Shown here in pieces: positions 24,653 through 34,000 of a DNA stretch of 64,000 bases. Each line of letters begins with the position of its first letter. Positions within the stretch are counted from its first letter, which is position 1. The notes beneath the pieces are model-generated. The model was not told where the DNA came from. It made no database searches and saw only the letters and a list, made by a program, of their open reading frames with translations. Source of the DNA: Candidatus Binatia bacterium (GTDB taxonomy: Bacteria > Desulfobacterota > Binatia > UBA12015); contig JAQWRY010000052.1 of NCBI GenBank assembly GCA_029243485.1, forward strand, positions 1 through 64,000. The letters are read 5' to 3'. Both the position numbers and the translations under genes were made by a program.

Positions 24653-27055
24653 ATGATCGAGGCCTCGACCTTCGAGAAGCTAGGCGTCTTCTACTTAGGC
24701 ACGCCTGTATCCCCTGACATCGGGGCCTCGTCGCCCGAGCCCTTCCTGTACAACTCGAAGGACCTGACGACGCACGCCTTCTGCGTGGGCATGACGGGCA
24801 GCGGGAAAACGGGCCTCTGCGTCACGCTGCTCGAAGAAGCCGCGATCGACGGAATCCCGGCGATCGCAATCGACCCCAAGGGAGATCTCGGCAACCTCCT
24901 GCTCACCTTCCCCGAACTGCGACCCGCGGACTTCCGGCCGTGGATCGACGAATCGGAAGCCGCCCGCAACGAGCGATCCCCCGACGAGCAGGCGACCTGG
25001 ACCGCAGACCTCTGGAAAAAGGGACTCGCGGAGTCCGGCCAGGACGGCGCCCGCGTCGGCCGCTTCAAGTCCGCCGTCGAAACCGCGATCTACACCCCGG
25101 GCAGCCGGGTCGGGCGGCCGCTGCGGGTGCTCGGAACGCTCGACGCGCCGTCCGAAGCCGTCCGAAACGATCCCGACGCTCTCCGCGACCGCGTCGTCGG
25201 AATGACGTCCAGCCTCCTCACGCTCCTCGGGATCGACGCCGATCCGGTTCAGAGCCGTGAGCACATCGTAATCGCGCGGATCTTGAGCGATTGCTGGGAG
25301 AAAGGAGAAGACCTCGACCTCGGTTCGTTGATCCGAACTCTGCAGAACCCGCCGTTCGAGCGCGTTGGCGTGATCGATCTCGAGTCGTACTTCCCGGCGA
25401 AAGATCGCTTTGCCCTCGCAACGACCCTGAACAACCTCCTCGCCTCCCCCGGCTTTGCGAGTTGGATGGAAGGCGAGCCGCTCGACGTGGGGAAGCTCCT
25501 CTACACCGCGGAAGGAAAACCGCGTCTGAGCGTGTTGTCGATCGCACACCTCTCCGAGCGCGAGCGCATGTTCTTCGTGACGCTTCTGCTCGGGGAAGTC
25601 GTCTCGTGGATGCGGTCGCAAGAGGGCACCGGCAGCCTGCGCGCGCTGCTCTTCATGGACGAAATCTTCGGGTACTTCCCGCCCCTCGGGAATCCGCCGG
25701 CGAAGCCGTTGATGCTGACGCTCCTGAAGCAGGCCCGCGCCTACGGCCTCGGCGTCGTGCTCGCAACGCAGAATCCGGTCGACATCGATTACAAGGGGCT
25801 CTCGAACTGCGGCACGTGGTTCCTTGGGCGGCTCCAAACCGAGCGCGACAAAGCACGTGTTCTCGAAGGGCTCGAGGGCGCCTCGCAGACGGGCTTCGAC
25901 CGCAAGCGCGTCGACGAGCTTCTGTCCGGGCTGGGGAAGCGCATGTTCCTGATGAACAACGTGCACGAAGACGGGCCCGCCTTGTTCGAGACACGCTGGG
26001 CGCTGTCCTACCTCCGCGGGCCCCTGCAGCGCGACGAGATCCGGAAGCTCTCGGAGTCTCCGGACGTGGGCGCCGCCCCGGTCGCCGGCGAAACCACGAC
26101 GCGGAAGGCCGGGCCGGCGAAGCGTGCTACGAAAAAAAACTCTCGACCACAGCGCCCGCTGCTTCCCGCCGAAGCCGGAGAGGCCTTCTTTGCTTCGCCC
26201 GGCGAACCCCCGGAGGCCGGCGCCCTGTACGAGCCAGGGCTCGTCGCCGAAGTCAGCGTCCACTACGTTCGCAGCCGCGGTGACGTCGATCACTGGGAGA
26301 CAACTCGGCTCTACACACCCCTCATCAACGGACGCCGCGGTTCGCCGTGGAGCGACGAGACCGAAGAACTCACGGCAGCCGGGCTTTCGTTCGCGCCGGG
26401 GCCAGTCGACGACGCAGAGTTCCAGGAGCCACCGGCGGCCGTCTCCAACCCGAAATCGTACGCCCGTTGGTCCAAGATGCTCGCATCGCACATCTACAAA
26501 GAGCGTCCGCTCACCATTTTGCACTGCAAGAAACTGAAGGCGTACTCGCGCCCCGGAGAGAGCGAAGGCGAGTTCCGCGGACGCCTCGCCCACAAGCGTC
26601 GAGAGCTTCGCGACAAGGAACGCGCCGCGATCGAGAAACGCTACGCTCCGAAGCTAGGGCGTTTGGTAGACCGCAAGCGGCGATTTCTCGCGCGCGTCGA
26701 TCGCGAACGAGAGCAATACGAGAACCGCCGGATGGAAACTGTGATCTCGTGGGGGTCGACGCTCCTCGGTGCGGTCTTCGGTCGAAAGATGGGCGGGCTC
26801 GGCACCGCCCGCAGGGCATCGACGGCGGCGAAAGGCATCAGCCGGACTGTTCGCGAGCGCGGCGACATCGGTCGCGCCGAGGCCGAGGTCGAAGCCGTCG
26901 ACGAGCAGATCGCCGAACTGGACCGCGAGTTTCGCGAGAAGCTCGACGATCTCACCCCCCACAAGGACGGGCTTCTCGAGATCGAGGAGAACACGATCCG
27001 CTCCCGCAAGAGCGATCTGTCGGTCTCGCAGCTCCGCTTCGTTTGGCGTGCCTGA
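24653..27055 (+). CDS. HerA-like ATPase with C-terminal coiled coil
   Basis: 800-residue P-loop ATPase of the HerA/FtsK (DUF87/DUF853) group. Walker A is G-M-T-G-S-G-K-T (residues 46-53), followed by A-I-D-P-K-G-D-L-G-N. Walker B is L-L-F-M-D-E-I-F-G-Y (about residue 335), then sensor-like L-A-T-Q-N-P-V-D-I-D and an arginine-finger region G-R-L-Q-T-E-R-D. A Lys-rich, proline-containing linker around residues 485-500 (over an A8 run kept in frame) leads to a C-terminal domain of about 300 residues with a strongly charged coiled coil (650-780). HerA-type motors translocate DNA; this standalone version lacks a NurA neighbour. The ATG is the natural start. One base separates it from the next gene. 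Confidence 0.85.
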   Translation: MIEASTFEKLGVFYLGTPVSPDIGASSPEPFLYNSKDLTTHAFCVGMTGSGKTGLCVTLLEEAAIDGIPAIAIDPKGDLGNLLLTFPELRPADFRPWIDESEAARNERSPDEQATWTADLWKKGLAESGQDGARVGRFKSAVETAIYTPGSRVGRPLRVLGTLDAPSEAVRNDPDALRDRVVGMTSSLLTLLGIDADPVQSREHIVIARILSDCWEKGEDLDLGSLIRTLQNPPFERVGVIDLESYFPAKDRFALATTLNNLLASPGFASWMEGEPLDVGKLLYTAEGKPRLSVLSIAHLSERERMFFVTLLLGEVVSWMRSQEGTGSLRALLFMDEIFGYFPPLGNPPAKPLMLTLLKQARAYGLGVVLATQNPVDIDYKGLSNCGTWFLGRLQTERDKARVLEGLEGASQTGFDRKRVDELLSGLGKRMFLMNNVHEDGPALFETRWALSYLRGPLQRDEIRKLSESPDVGAAPVAGETTTRKAGPAKRATKKNSRPQRPLLPAEAGEAFFASPGEPPEAGALYEPGLVAEVSVHYVRSRGDVDHWETTRLYTPLINGRRGSPWSDETEELTAAGLSFAPGPVDDAEFQEPPAAVSNPKSYARWSKMLASHIYKERPLTILHCKKLKAYSRPGESEGEFRGRLAHKRRELRDKERAAIEKRYAPKLGRLVDRKRRFLARVDREREQYENRRMETVISWGSTLLGAVFGRKMGGLGTARRASTAAKGISRTVRERGDIGRAEAEVEAVDEQIAELDREFREKLDDLTPHKDGLLEIEENTIRSRKSDLSVSQLRFVWRA

Positions 27056-27056
27056 G

Positions 27057-28658
27057 ATGAAGCCATGCCTCTCCCTCGTTGTCCCCGCGTACAACGAGAG
27101 CCAGCGCCTTCCGCAAACGCTCGCAAAAACGAGTGAGGCGATCGCCGCGCTCACGACTGAAGCCGAGATCCTCGTCGTCGACGATGGCAGCGAGGACGAT
27201 ACGAGCGAAGCGGCTCGCAGGTTCGAGGGGCCCGTCCCCGTCCGCACGCTCCGGCTCGAACCCAATCGCGGGAAAGGCGCCGCCGTCTCGTACGGGATCC
27301 GCGAGGCGCGCCATCCGATCGTTGCCTTCACCGATGCCGACTCCCCGTACGACCTGAGTGCGCTCGTTCCGATGATGGAGGCGCTTCGCGATGGGACGAC
27401 GGACGTGGCCATCGGCTCCCGCGACCTCGACGACTCCCACATCAATCGCGGCTACGGCACGCTTCGACACATCTCGGGACAGGCGTTCTCCTTCCTCACG
27501 TGGGCGGTCCTAGGGCTGCCGTTTCGAGACTCACAATGCGGCCTGAAGGCGTTCCGTCGCGACGTCGCCCAGCAGCTCTTCGCGATGCGAACGATCGACG
27601 GCTTCGGATTCGACTTCGAGATCCTCGCGGCGGCCGTCGCCAATGGACATCGGGTGGAGCGCTTCCCCGTGAAGCTCACCCACAACGATGATTCGCGGAT
27701 CCGTCTCTTCGCGGACAGCTTCAAAATGGCGACCGAGGTATTTCGGGTGCGGCGTAACTTCGTTCGGGGCGCGTACGAGGAGATGTCGGGCGCCGCGGCA
27801 CCGCAGCCGTGCCCGCTCTGCAAAGCCGAAGACTTTGCCCCACGCGCGGCCAACCACGGTTTCCGCATGGTCGAGTGCGCGCAGTGCCACCTCTGGTACC
27901 TGAACCCGATGCCGACTCCGGCAACGCTCGCCAAGCTCTACGGCAGCGAGTACTTCGAGAGCGACTCCTCACTGCAAGCCGGATACGCCGACTACGAAGC
28001 CATGGCCGAAGACTTCCGTGCGACCTTCCGACATCGGCTGCGCCTCGTCGCCGCGCACACCGGGGCCGGACGGCTTCTCGATGTAGGCGCCGGCTTCGGT
28101 TACCTCGCCGACGCGGGGCGCGGCCTCTTCCACGAACGGTGGGCGCTCGAGATGAACGGTGGCGCCGCCGAACACATCGCAGCCGACCATCGCGCCATCA
28201 TCGGGTCGTTCGACGCCTCGGACCTGCCGGCCAACTACTTCGACGTGGTCAGCATGCAGGATTGCCTCGAGCATCTGCCCGATCCCAAGCGAGCACTGGA
28301 ACGGGTTCGGACTCTCCTCCGGCCGGGAGGCGCGTTCCTCGCCACGACGCCCGACGTCGGGAGTTGGCTCCAGAAAGCACAGGGACGCAACTGGGTCTCT
28401 CTCAAGTTTCCCGAGCACGTCGTGCTCTATTCGGAGCGAACCCTTCGTCGCGCGCTCGAGGATGCCGGGTTTCACGTCCAACGGATCGAGCCGGCGGGAC
28501 AGTACGCGCGATTGGACTTCCTCGCCTCCCGCGCGCTGCGCGGGCATCCCCGCAGCGGGCGGCTCGCCAGCAAAGGACTCCGTGCGGTGGGTGGCGCGGC
28601 GCGCCGGATGTACGTTCCTTCCGGATCGCTGACAGTGGTCGCCACGGCGCCTCACTAA
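27057..28658 (+). CDS. Fusion: GT2 glycosyltransferase - zinc ribbon - SAM methyltransferase
   Basis: 533-residue three-part protein. Residues 1-240 form a DPM1-like family 2 glycosyltransferase: V-V-P-A-Y-N-E, V-V-D-D-G-S-E-D-D-T, and metal-binding F-T-D-A-D-S-P. Residues 252-277 form a four-Cys ribbon (C252-x2-C255, C274-x2-C277) followed by the L-W-Y-L-N-P motif. Residues about 300-533 form a class I methyltransferase: L-L-D-V-G-A-G-F-G-Y-L motif I and D-V-V-S-M-Q-D-C-L-E-H motif IV. The ribbon plus methyltransferase unit is common in sugar methyltransferases; joining it to GT2 suggests transfer and methylation of one lipid-linked glycan. Begins one base after the HerA-like stop. Confidence 0.85.
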   Translation: MKPCLSLVVPAYNESQRLPQTLAKTSEAIAALTTEAEILVVDDGSEDDTSEAARRFEGPVPVRTLRLEPNRGKGAAVSYGIREARHPIVAFTDADSPYDLSALVPMMEALRDGTTDVAIGSRDLDDSHINRGYGTLRHISGQAFSFLTWAVLGLPFRDSQCGLKAFRRDVAQQLFAMRTIDGFGFDFEILAAAVANGHRVERFPVKLTHNDDSRIRLFADSFKMATEVFRVRRNFVRGAYEEMSGAAAPQPCPLCKAEDFAPRAANHGFRMVECAQCHLWYLNPMPTPATLAKLYGSEYFESDSSLQAGYADYEAMAEDFRATFRHRLRLVAAHTGAGRLLDVGAGFGYLADAGRGLFHERWALEMNGGAAEHIAADHRAIIGSFDASDLPANYFDVVSMQDCLEHLPDPKRALERVRTLLRPGGAFLATTPDVGSWLQKAQGRNWVSLKFPEHVVLYSERTLRRALEDAGFHVQRIEPAGQYARLDFLASRALRGHPRSGRLASKGLRAVGGAARRMYVPSGSLTVVATAPH

Positions 28659-28701
28659 CGACGGCTTTCGCGTTGCCGCAGCGCTCCGCTACAAACCATC
28701 A

Positions 28702-29304
28702 ATGGTGAGACCGCGCGACGCGGCAAGCCTCGTGGTCACCCGCGGGGACGGCCCGAAGACCAAAGTTCTACTCGGCCGGCGACCGCCGAACGACCGCTTC
28801 ATGCCGAACGTCCACGTCTTCCCCGGCGGTCGTGTCGATGGAACCGATACCTCGCTCCCGTCCGAACGGAATCTGCCCAAGTCGGTGGCGCGCCGGCTGG
28901 AGCGCCGTGCGACCCCGAAGCGGGCGCGAGCGCTCGCCGTCGCAGCTCTGCGCGAGACCTACGAAGAGACGGGCTTGGTCTTCGGCAAGCGGGCGGGAGA
29001 GTCGATCCGTCCCGACCTCTCCGGCCTCGACTACATCGGTCGCGCGATCACCCCTTGGGGAAACCCTATCCGCTACCACGCGCGCTTCCTGCGTGCGCGC
29101 GTGGAGACCTCAACCGGCCGATTGAAGGGCAATGGCGAGCTCCTGGACCTCGGCTGGTACTCGATCGAAGAAGCTCTGAAGCTCACGATCATCGACGTCA
29201 CCGAGGCCATGCTCGAGCAGCTCCGGGCGCGCGTCACGGGCGATCAGGCCCACGACCTTTTCGTGCACTATCGCGGCATGCAGCGCGTCATCACCCACGA
29301 ATAG
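28702..29304 (+). CDS. NUDIX hydrolase (NUDT7/19-like)
   Basis: 200-residue NUDIX pyrophosphohydrolase. The box is split: F-P-G-G-R-V-D precedes an insertion of about 40 residues, and the helix is A-L-R-E-T-Y-E-E-T-G-L-V with the metal-binding R-E-x-x-E-E-x-G-U core. This split layout is seen in CoA- or acyl-CoA-directed NUDT7/NUDT19 and related bacterial enzymes, so cleavage of a CoA ester or nucleotide diphosphate is plausible. The start ATG lies 44 bases after the fusion gene; a D-aminoacylase follows after 90 bases. It may be an independent housekeeping gene. Confidence 0.85.
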   Translation: MVRPRDAASLVVTRGDGPKTKVLLGRRPPNDRFMPNVHVFPGGRVDGTDTSLPSERNLPKSVARRLERRATPKRARALAVAALRETYEETGLVFGKRAGESIRPDLSGLDYIGRAITPWGNPIRYHARFLRARVETSTGRLKGNGELLDLGWYSIEEALKLTIIDVTEAMLEQLRARVTGDQAHDLFVHYRGMQRVITHE

Positions 29305-29394
29305 GTGGGGGCGCCGAAGGTGGCCGCAGGGGCAGGACTTGACGGACGGAGCATCCGCGGCGTACCTCCGTCCTCGCAGGACAAGGGGGAAGCC

Positions 29395-31131
29395 ATGGCT
29401 GAATTCGATCTGATCCTTCAAGGTGGCGACGTCATCGACGGCACCGGAGCGCCTCGGCGTAAGGCCGGCGTGGGTGTGAAAGACGGCCGCATCGCCGCCA
29501 TTGGGGACCTCGACCCCACGGCGGCGGACCAGGTGATCGATGCAACGGGGAAGATCGTCGCGCCCGGATTCGTCGACATCCACACCCACTACGACGCGCA
29601 GGTCTTCTGGGATCCGAGCGTGTCTCCCTCCTCGTTCCACGGTGTGACGACGATCGTCGGCGGGAACTGCGGGTTCAGCGTCGCCCCCCTCGTACCCGAG
29701 GCGGGCGAGTACCTGATGAAGATGCTCGCTCGCGTAGAGGGCATGCCGCTCGAGGCGCTGAAAGAAGGCGTCCCCTGGGATTGGACGACGTTCTCCGACT
29801 ACCTGGGCCGACTCGACGGCAAGATCGCCGTCAACGCCGGATTCCTCGTGGGCCACTCCGCCCTGCGGCGCGTCGTGATGGGCGAAGACGCGGTCGGCAA
29901 CGAGGCTTCCGAGGAGCAGATCGCCGAGATGGTGAAGCTCCTGCACGAATCCCTCGATGGAGGCGGACTCGGCTTCTCGTCTTCCGCCGCACCGACCCAC
30001 AACGACGGAGACGGAAAGCCGGTGCCGTCCCGCTCCGCATCGCGCCGTGAAATCGTCGCCCTCGCGGCAGCCGTACGCGACCACGCCGGTACCACTCTCG
30101 AGTTCCTGCCCACCATCGGAAACTTCGAGGATGAACATAAAGACCTGATGACCGCGATGTCCCTCGCCGCGAATCGGCCGCTCAACTGGAACGTGCTCGG
30201 TGTCACCGCGCTCAACCGTGAGATGACCGAGAGCCAGCTGTCCGCATCCGACTACGCGCGCGAACGCGGCGGCACCGTCATCGCGCTGACCCTTCCGCAG
30301 ACGATGACTCTTCGACTGAACCTCGTGTCGGGGTTCATCTTCGACGCGCTCCCCGGATGGTCCGACGTGATTGGCCTGCCCCTGAGCGAGCGCAAGAAGG
30401 CCTTCGCCGACCCCGTCGTGCGCGAGAGGCTCGATCGGCAAGCGCATTCAGAGGAAGCAGGCGTGTTCCGTTTCTTCGCGAACTGGGCCAACTTCCGACT
30501 CGATGAAACGTTCGCGCCGGAGAACGCCGCCTATCAAGGGCGAACTGTCGGTGAGGCCGCCGAGGAACTCGGCAAGACACCCTTCGATACGATGCTCGAC
30601 ATCGCCCTCGCCGACGACCTACGCACCTCGTTCATGCCGCCTAGCTCGGGCGACGACGAAGAGAGCTGGAAGCTGCGCGCAGACGCGTGGCGCGACGACC
30701 GAACGATCATCGGCGCCACGGATGCCGGGGCCCATCTCGACATGATCGATACGTTCGCCGGCACGACGGCTCTTCTGAAAGGCGGCGTCCGCGAGAGGGG
30801 GCTCATCGCGCTGGAAGAGGCGATTCGGCAACTCACAGATCTTCCCGCCCGCTTGTACGGAATCTCCGAGCGTGGACGCCTCGAAGAAGGATGGCATGCC
30901 GACATCGTCGTATTCGATGAGACCCGGGTCGGCCCGGGGCCGATCTACACCCGGAACGATCTCCCGACCGGCGCCGCCCGCCTGTACGCCGACGCCGACG
31001 GGATCGAGCACGTATTCGTGAACGGCGTCGAGATCGTTCGCGGGCGCGAGTTCACGGGTGCCGCCCCCGGCACGGTCCTACGCTCCGGTCGCGACACGGA
31101 GACGGTCCCGGTTCCCGGCGGCGGAGAGTAA
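29395..31131 (+). CDS. N-acyl-D-amino-acid deacylase family amidohydrolase (second copy)
   Basis: 578-residue amidohydrolase, paralogous to the 19.4-21.1 kb enzyme. The metal centre is G-F-V-D-I-H-T-H-Y-D-A-Q, V-G-G-N-C-G-F-S-V-A-P (Cys ligand), F-L-V-G-H-S-A-L-R and G-A-T-D-A-G-A-H (catalytic Asp). A longer insert, S-S-S-A-A-P-T-H-N-D-G-D-G-K-P-V-P-S-R, is the mobile lid typical of D-aminoacylases. AAGGGGGA four bases before the ATG fixes the start and rejects a 30-residue upstream extension. It likely works on N-acyl-D-amino acids or cyclic amides. It is convergent with the sulfatase (14-base gap). Confidence 0.87.
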   Translation: MAEFDLILQGGDVIDGTGAPRRKAGVGVKDGRIAAIGDLDPTAADQVIDATGKIVAPGFVDIHTHYDAQVFWDPSVSPSSFHGVTTIVGGNCGFSVAPLVPEAGEYLMKMLARVEGMPLEALKEGVPWDWTTFSDYLGRLDGKIAVNAGFLVGHSALRRVVMGEDAVGNEASEEQIAEMVKLLHESLDGGGLGFSSSAAPTHNDGDGKPVPSRSASRREIVALAAAVRDHAGTTLEFLPTIGNFEDEHKDLMTAMSLAANRPLNWNVLGVTALNREMTESQLSASDYARERGGTVIALTLPQTMTLRLNLVSGFIFDALPGWSDVIGLPLSERKKAFADPVVRERLDRQAHSEEAGVFRFFANWANFRLDETFAPENAAYQGRTVGEAAEELGKTPFDTMLDIALADDLRTSFMPPSSGDDEESWKLRADAWRDDRTIIGATDAGAHLDMIDTFAGTTALLKGGVRERGLIALEEAIRQLTDLPARLYGISERGRLEEGWHADIVVFDETRVGPGPIYTRNDLPTGAARLYADADGIEHVFVNGVEIVRGREFTGAAPGTVLRSGRDTETVPVPGGGE

Positions 31132-31145
31132 CCCCCGGCGCCGAT

Positions 31146-32648
31146 TCAGGCCAAGCGAACCGAGTGCCTGCCGAAGCCCGGGGCCTGCTCCGGAGCACGT
31201 TCGAGAACCGCGGCCAGGCGCGCGGCCAGTTCCGCGCGTGCGGTCTGCTGGGCTGGATCCTGGGCGATATTTCGAAGCTCGCGGGGGTCTTGGTCAACGT
31301 CGAAGAGCATCTCGACGGACCCATCGTGCGATCGGAAGTACTTGAGTTCGCCGACGCGGATCATGTCGAACCCGGCTCGGCCGAAACAGTAGACCGGCCG
31401 ATCCGCCGGCATCTCGGCGCCCGCGAACCGATCCTGCAGTGCGATGCCGTCCAAATGCGCCGGAGGCTCGAGGCCGGCGGCTGTGAGGAAGGTCGGCGCA
31501 AGATCAACGAGCGATACGGGCTCCGTGAACATCCTCCCCTCCGGCACACCGGCGCCGTAGGCGAACATCGGCACCTGCGCGACGTCGTCAAACGGAATGC
31601 CCGGGTCCTTCAGCAGCTGGCCGCGCTTCCCGAGGTAGTCGCCGTGGTCGGAACAGAATACGACCAGCGTGTCCGCGGGATCCACGTGCTTCGCGATCGC
31701 GCCGACGGCGGCATCGACCTGAGACACGAGTGCACGATAGGACGCGAGCATCTCGCGGATCTTCTTCGTCGGGACCTTGTCGCGTGTGAAGATCGCGGGC
31801 ACGTTTCGCACCGACTCCGGAATTCCCACCATGTCCGCCCACCCGTCGGTCGGGACTTCCACGTCCTTCGGATCGTAAAGGGCCGCGAATTCGGGCGCAG
31901 GGTCGTACGGGCTGTGGGGCGCCGAGAATGAGACGGTGAGCGCGAAGGGACGCTCCGTCGCACGTGATTCATCGAGAAACTCGATCGCGCGGTCTCGTAC
32001 CCACGAGATCCGGTGATGCTCGGGCGCGAAGGCCCACGGCTTCGCAGAGAAGCCGCCTCGCTTCCGGGAACTCGCCGCCATCGGCTCGTACAGAGCGCTC
32101 TCCGACAACGAGCGCCGCCAACCATCGAGGCGAAGGATCACCTTATCGCGAAAGCTGGCCGGCCAATGCTCGCACAACGCCATGTAGTCGAAGCCGTGAG
32201 GTGCCTGACGGGGCATGTAGTGCATCTTGCCGACCAGAGCGGTCGAGTAGCCGGCCGCGCGGAGCGCGTGCGCCCACGTCCAGGCCCCCGGCCGGATCGC
32301 GACGACCTTGTCCGTTCGACGCTGCTGAGGCCAACGATGATGGTGCACGCCCGTCGTCAGGGACGCGCGGGACGGAACGCACGGCATCGAATTGCAGTAC
32401 GCCGCATCGAAGGTGGTGCCGGAGGCCGCGAGACCATCGAGTTCCGGACTCTTCACCCGCCCGCCGCTCGCGTAGCCGATCGAATCCCAGCTTTGATCGT
32501 CGGTGATGACCAGAACGATATTCTGCGGCTTTGCCTCGGCTGGCTTCCGAGTACAGCCCGCCGGGAGTATCAATTGTGCGGCGGCCACGGCGCCCAACTG
32601 AAGTACCCCGCGACGGGACACATTTGGCGTGAAGGACAAACTCACCAT
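31146..32648 (-). CDS. Sulfatase, Tat-exported lipoprotein
   Basis: 500-residue alkaline-phosphatase-superfamily sulfatase. The N-terminus carries a twin-arginine signal (S-R-R-G-V-L-Q, residues 11-17), a hydrophobic stretch and L-P-A-G-C32, a possible lipobox. The active-site motif is C90-V-P-S-R-A-S-L-T-T-G, the Cys-type sequence converted to formylglycine. Metal ligands lie in I-T-D-D-Q-S and F-C-S-D-H-G-D-Y-L-G, with G-K-M-H-Y (Lys and His) also present. It would remove sulfate from a carbohydrate or lipid in the periplasm. The start is uncertain: an in-frame ATG 13 codons upstream exists and neither has a strong ribosome site. Confidence 0.87.
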   Translation of the reverse strand: MVSLSFTPNVSRRGVLQLGAVAAAQLILPAGCTRKPAEAKPQNIVLVITDDQSWDSIGYASGGRVKSPELDGLAASGTTFDAAYCNSMPCVPSRASLTTGVHHHRWPQQRRTDKVVAIRPGAWTWAHALRAAGYSTALVGKMHYMPRQAPHGFDYMALCEHWPASFRDKVILRLDGWRRSLSESALYEPMAASSRKRGGFSAKPWAFAPEHHRISWVRDRAIEFLDESRATERPFALTVSFSAPHSPYDPAPEFAALYDPKDVEVPTDGWADMVGIPESVRNVPAIFTRDKVPTKKIREMLASYRALVSQVDAAVGAIAKHVDPADTLVVFCSDHGDYLGKRGQLLKDPGIPFDDVAQVPMFAYGAGVPEGRMFTEPVSLVDLAPTFLTAAGLEPPAHLDGIALQDRFAGAEMPADRPVYCFGRAGFDMIRVGELKYFRSHDGSVEMLFDVDQDPRELRNIAQDPAQQTARAELAARLAAVLERAPEQAPGFGRHSVRLA

Positions 32649-32766
32649 GCAAGGATAGCACACGGCGCAGCGGCTCGTGGGATTCATGGCTGCGCGAGTG
32701 CTGTGCGAAAACCGCGGCCTCGGTAGCCTCTCGCACCCTTGGATCAGACATGATCTGTTCGCCGAC

Positions 32767-33948
32767 ATGCGAATCAAGGGTTTGCGGCCGGGCCTCAGAG
32801 CCTCTCGTCTTGCGTGCCTTGGCGGGCTCGCGCTCCTCGTAGGATGCGGCGACTCGGCTTCGACGGGAAGCGACAAACCGGCCGACTATCCGCGCGACGG
32901 AGCCCTCCGGCTGAACCACATCCAGGTGCTCGGATCGCACAACAGCTACCACATCCAACCGAAGCCCGACCTCTTCGCGGCGATCGAAGCGCTCGTCCCC
33001 CCGCTGGCCGCCGCGTGGGAGTACACGCATCTCCCGCTCGACCAGCAGTTCAGCGAGCAGGGCATCCGGCAGATCGAGATCGACGTCTTCGCGGACCCCG
33101 ACGGCGGGCTCTACGCCAGCCGCGGCGCAACAGAACTCCTGACCGGCGACGGTGCCTCCGGCGTCCCCGATCTCGACGCCCCGGGCCTGAAGGTCCTGCA
33201 CGTGCAGGACCTCGACTTCGAGAGCACGTTCTGGACGTTCGTGCAGGGCCTCGAGACGATCCGGCGCTGGTCCGAAGCCAACCCTACACACGCGCCGCTG
33301 ACGATCCTGATCGAGGCCAAGGACGATACCATCGACGCACCATTCGACACCGTGATTCCGATCCCGTTCGACGGAGCGCAACTCGGTGTGATCGACGACG
33401 AGATCTGGAGCGTCTTCGAACCCGGACACGTCATCACACCGGACGAGGTTCGCGGAGACCACGCAACGCTCGAGCAGGCAATTCTTCAGGACGGCTGGCC
33501 GACGCTCGGTGATTCGCGGGGGCGAGTCCTTTTCGCCCTCGACAACGGAGGCGGCGTGAAGGAAGCCTACGTCGACGGCCACCCGTCCCTGCGCGGACGC
33601 GTGCTCTTCGTGAGCGCCGAGCCCGGGGAGGACGAAGCCGCCTTCGTGAAGTTGAACGACCCAATCGGCTCCTTCGACCGGATCCAGGAGCTCGTCGGCA
33701 TGGGCTTCATCGTGCGAACCCGCGCCGACGGCGACACCGAGGAGGCACGGACCGGAGATACGACGAAACGTGACGCAGCGATCGAAAGTGGCGCGCAGCT
33801 CGTCAGTAGCGACTACCCGGTCGCCAACCTCGACTTCGGCACCGGCTACTTCGTCGAGATCCCGGGCGGGACGCCGGGGCGCTGCAACCCCCTCAGCGCT
33901 CCCGCCGCGTGCGACGCCGGAGACATCGAGCATCCTGCCGCGCCGTAG
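32767..33948 (+). CDS. Ca2+-dependent phosphoinositide phospholipase C-like lipoprotein
   Basis: 393-residue exported protein. The signal ends in L-L-V-G-C, a good lipobox. The catalytic domain opens with L-N-H-I-Q-V-L-G-S-H-N-S-Y-H, the hallmark of the bacterial 'PI-PLC C1-like' family, whose His is catalytic, and continues with I-E-I-D-V-F-A-D-P (Ca2+-binding acidic residues), K-V-L-H-V-Q-D and L-I-E-A-K-D-D. The mature protein ends with three Cys. The substrate may be a phosphoinositide or other phosphodiester lipid. An ATG 30 codons earlier exists, but the signal starts at MRIKGLRPG. It is divergent from the sulfatase gene. Confidence 0.8.
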   Translation: MRIKGLRPGLRASRLACLGGLALLVGCGDSASTGSDKPADYPRDGALRLNHIQVLGSHNSYHIQPKPDLFAAIEALVPPLAAAWEYTHLPLDQQFSEQGIRQIEIDVFADPDGGLYASRGATELLTGDGASGVPDLDAPGLKVLHVQDLDFESTFWTFVQGLETIRRWSEANPTHAPLTILIEAKDDTIDAPFDTVIPIPFDGAQLGVIDDEIWSVFEPGHVITPDEVRGDHATLEQAILQDGWPTLGDSRGRVLFALDNGGGVKEAYVDGHPSLRGRVLFVSAEPGEDEAAFVKLNDPIGSFDRIQELVGMGFIVRTRADGDTEEARTGDTTKRDAAIESGAQLVSSDYPVANLDFGTGYFVEIPGGTPGRCNPLSAPAACDAGDIEHPAAP

Positions 33949-34000
33949 CCCCTACGACGCATTCCCCACCCATCACCCCGAACCCGAAGGAGACACCCCC

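Noticed and set aside
26128-26145. A8 run in the HerA-like gene as a frameshift site
   Set aside because: The frame is open and well kept on both sides, so there is no evidence of slippage.
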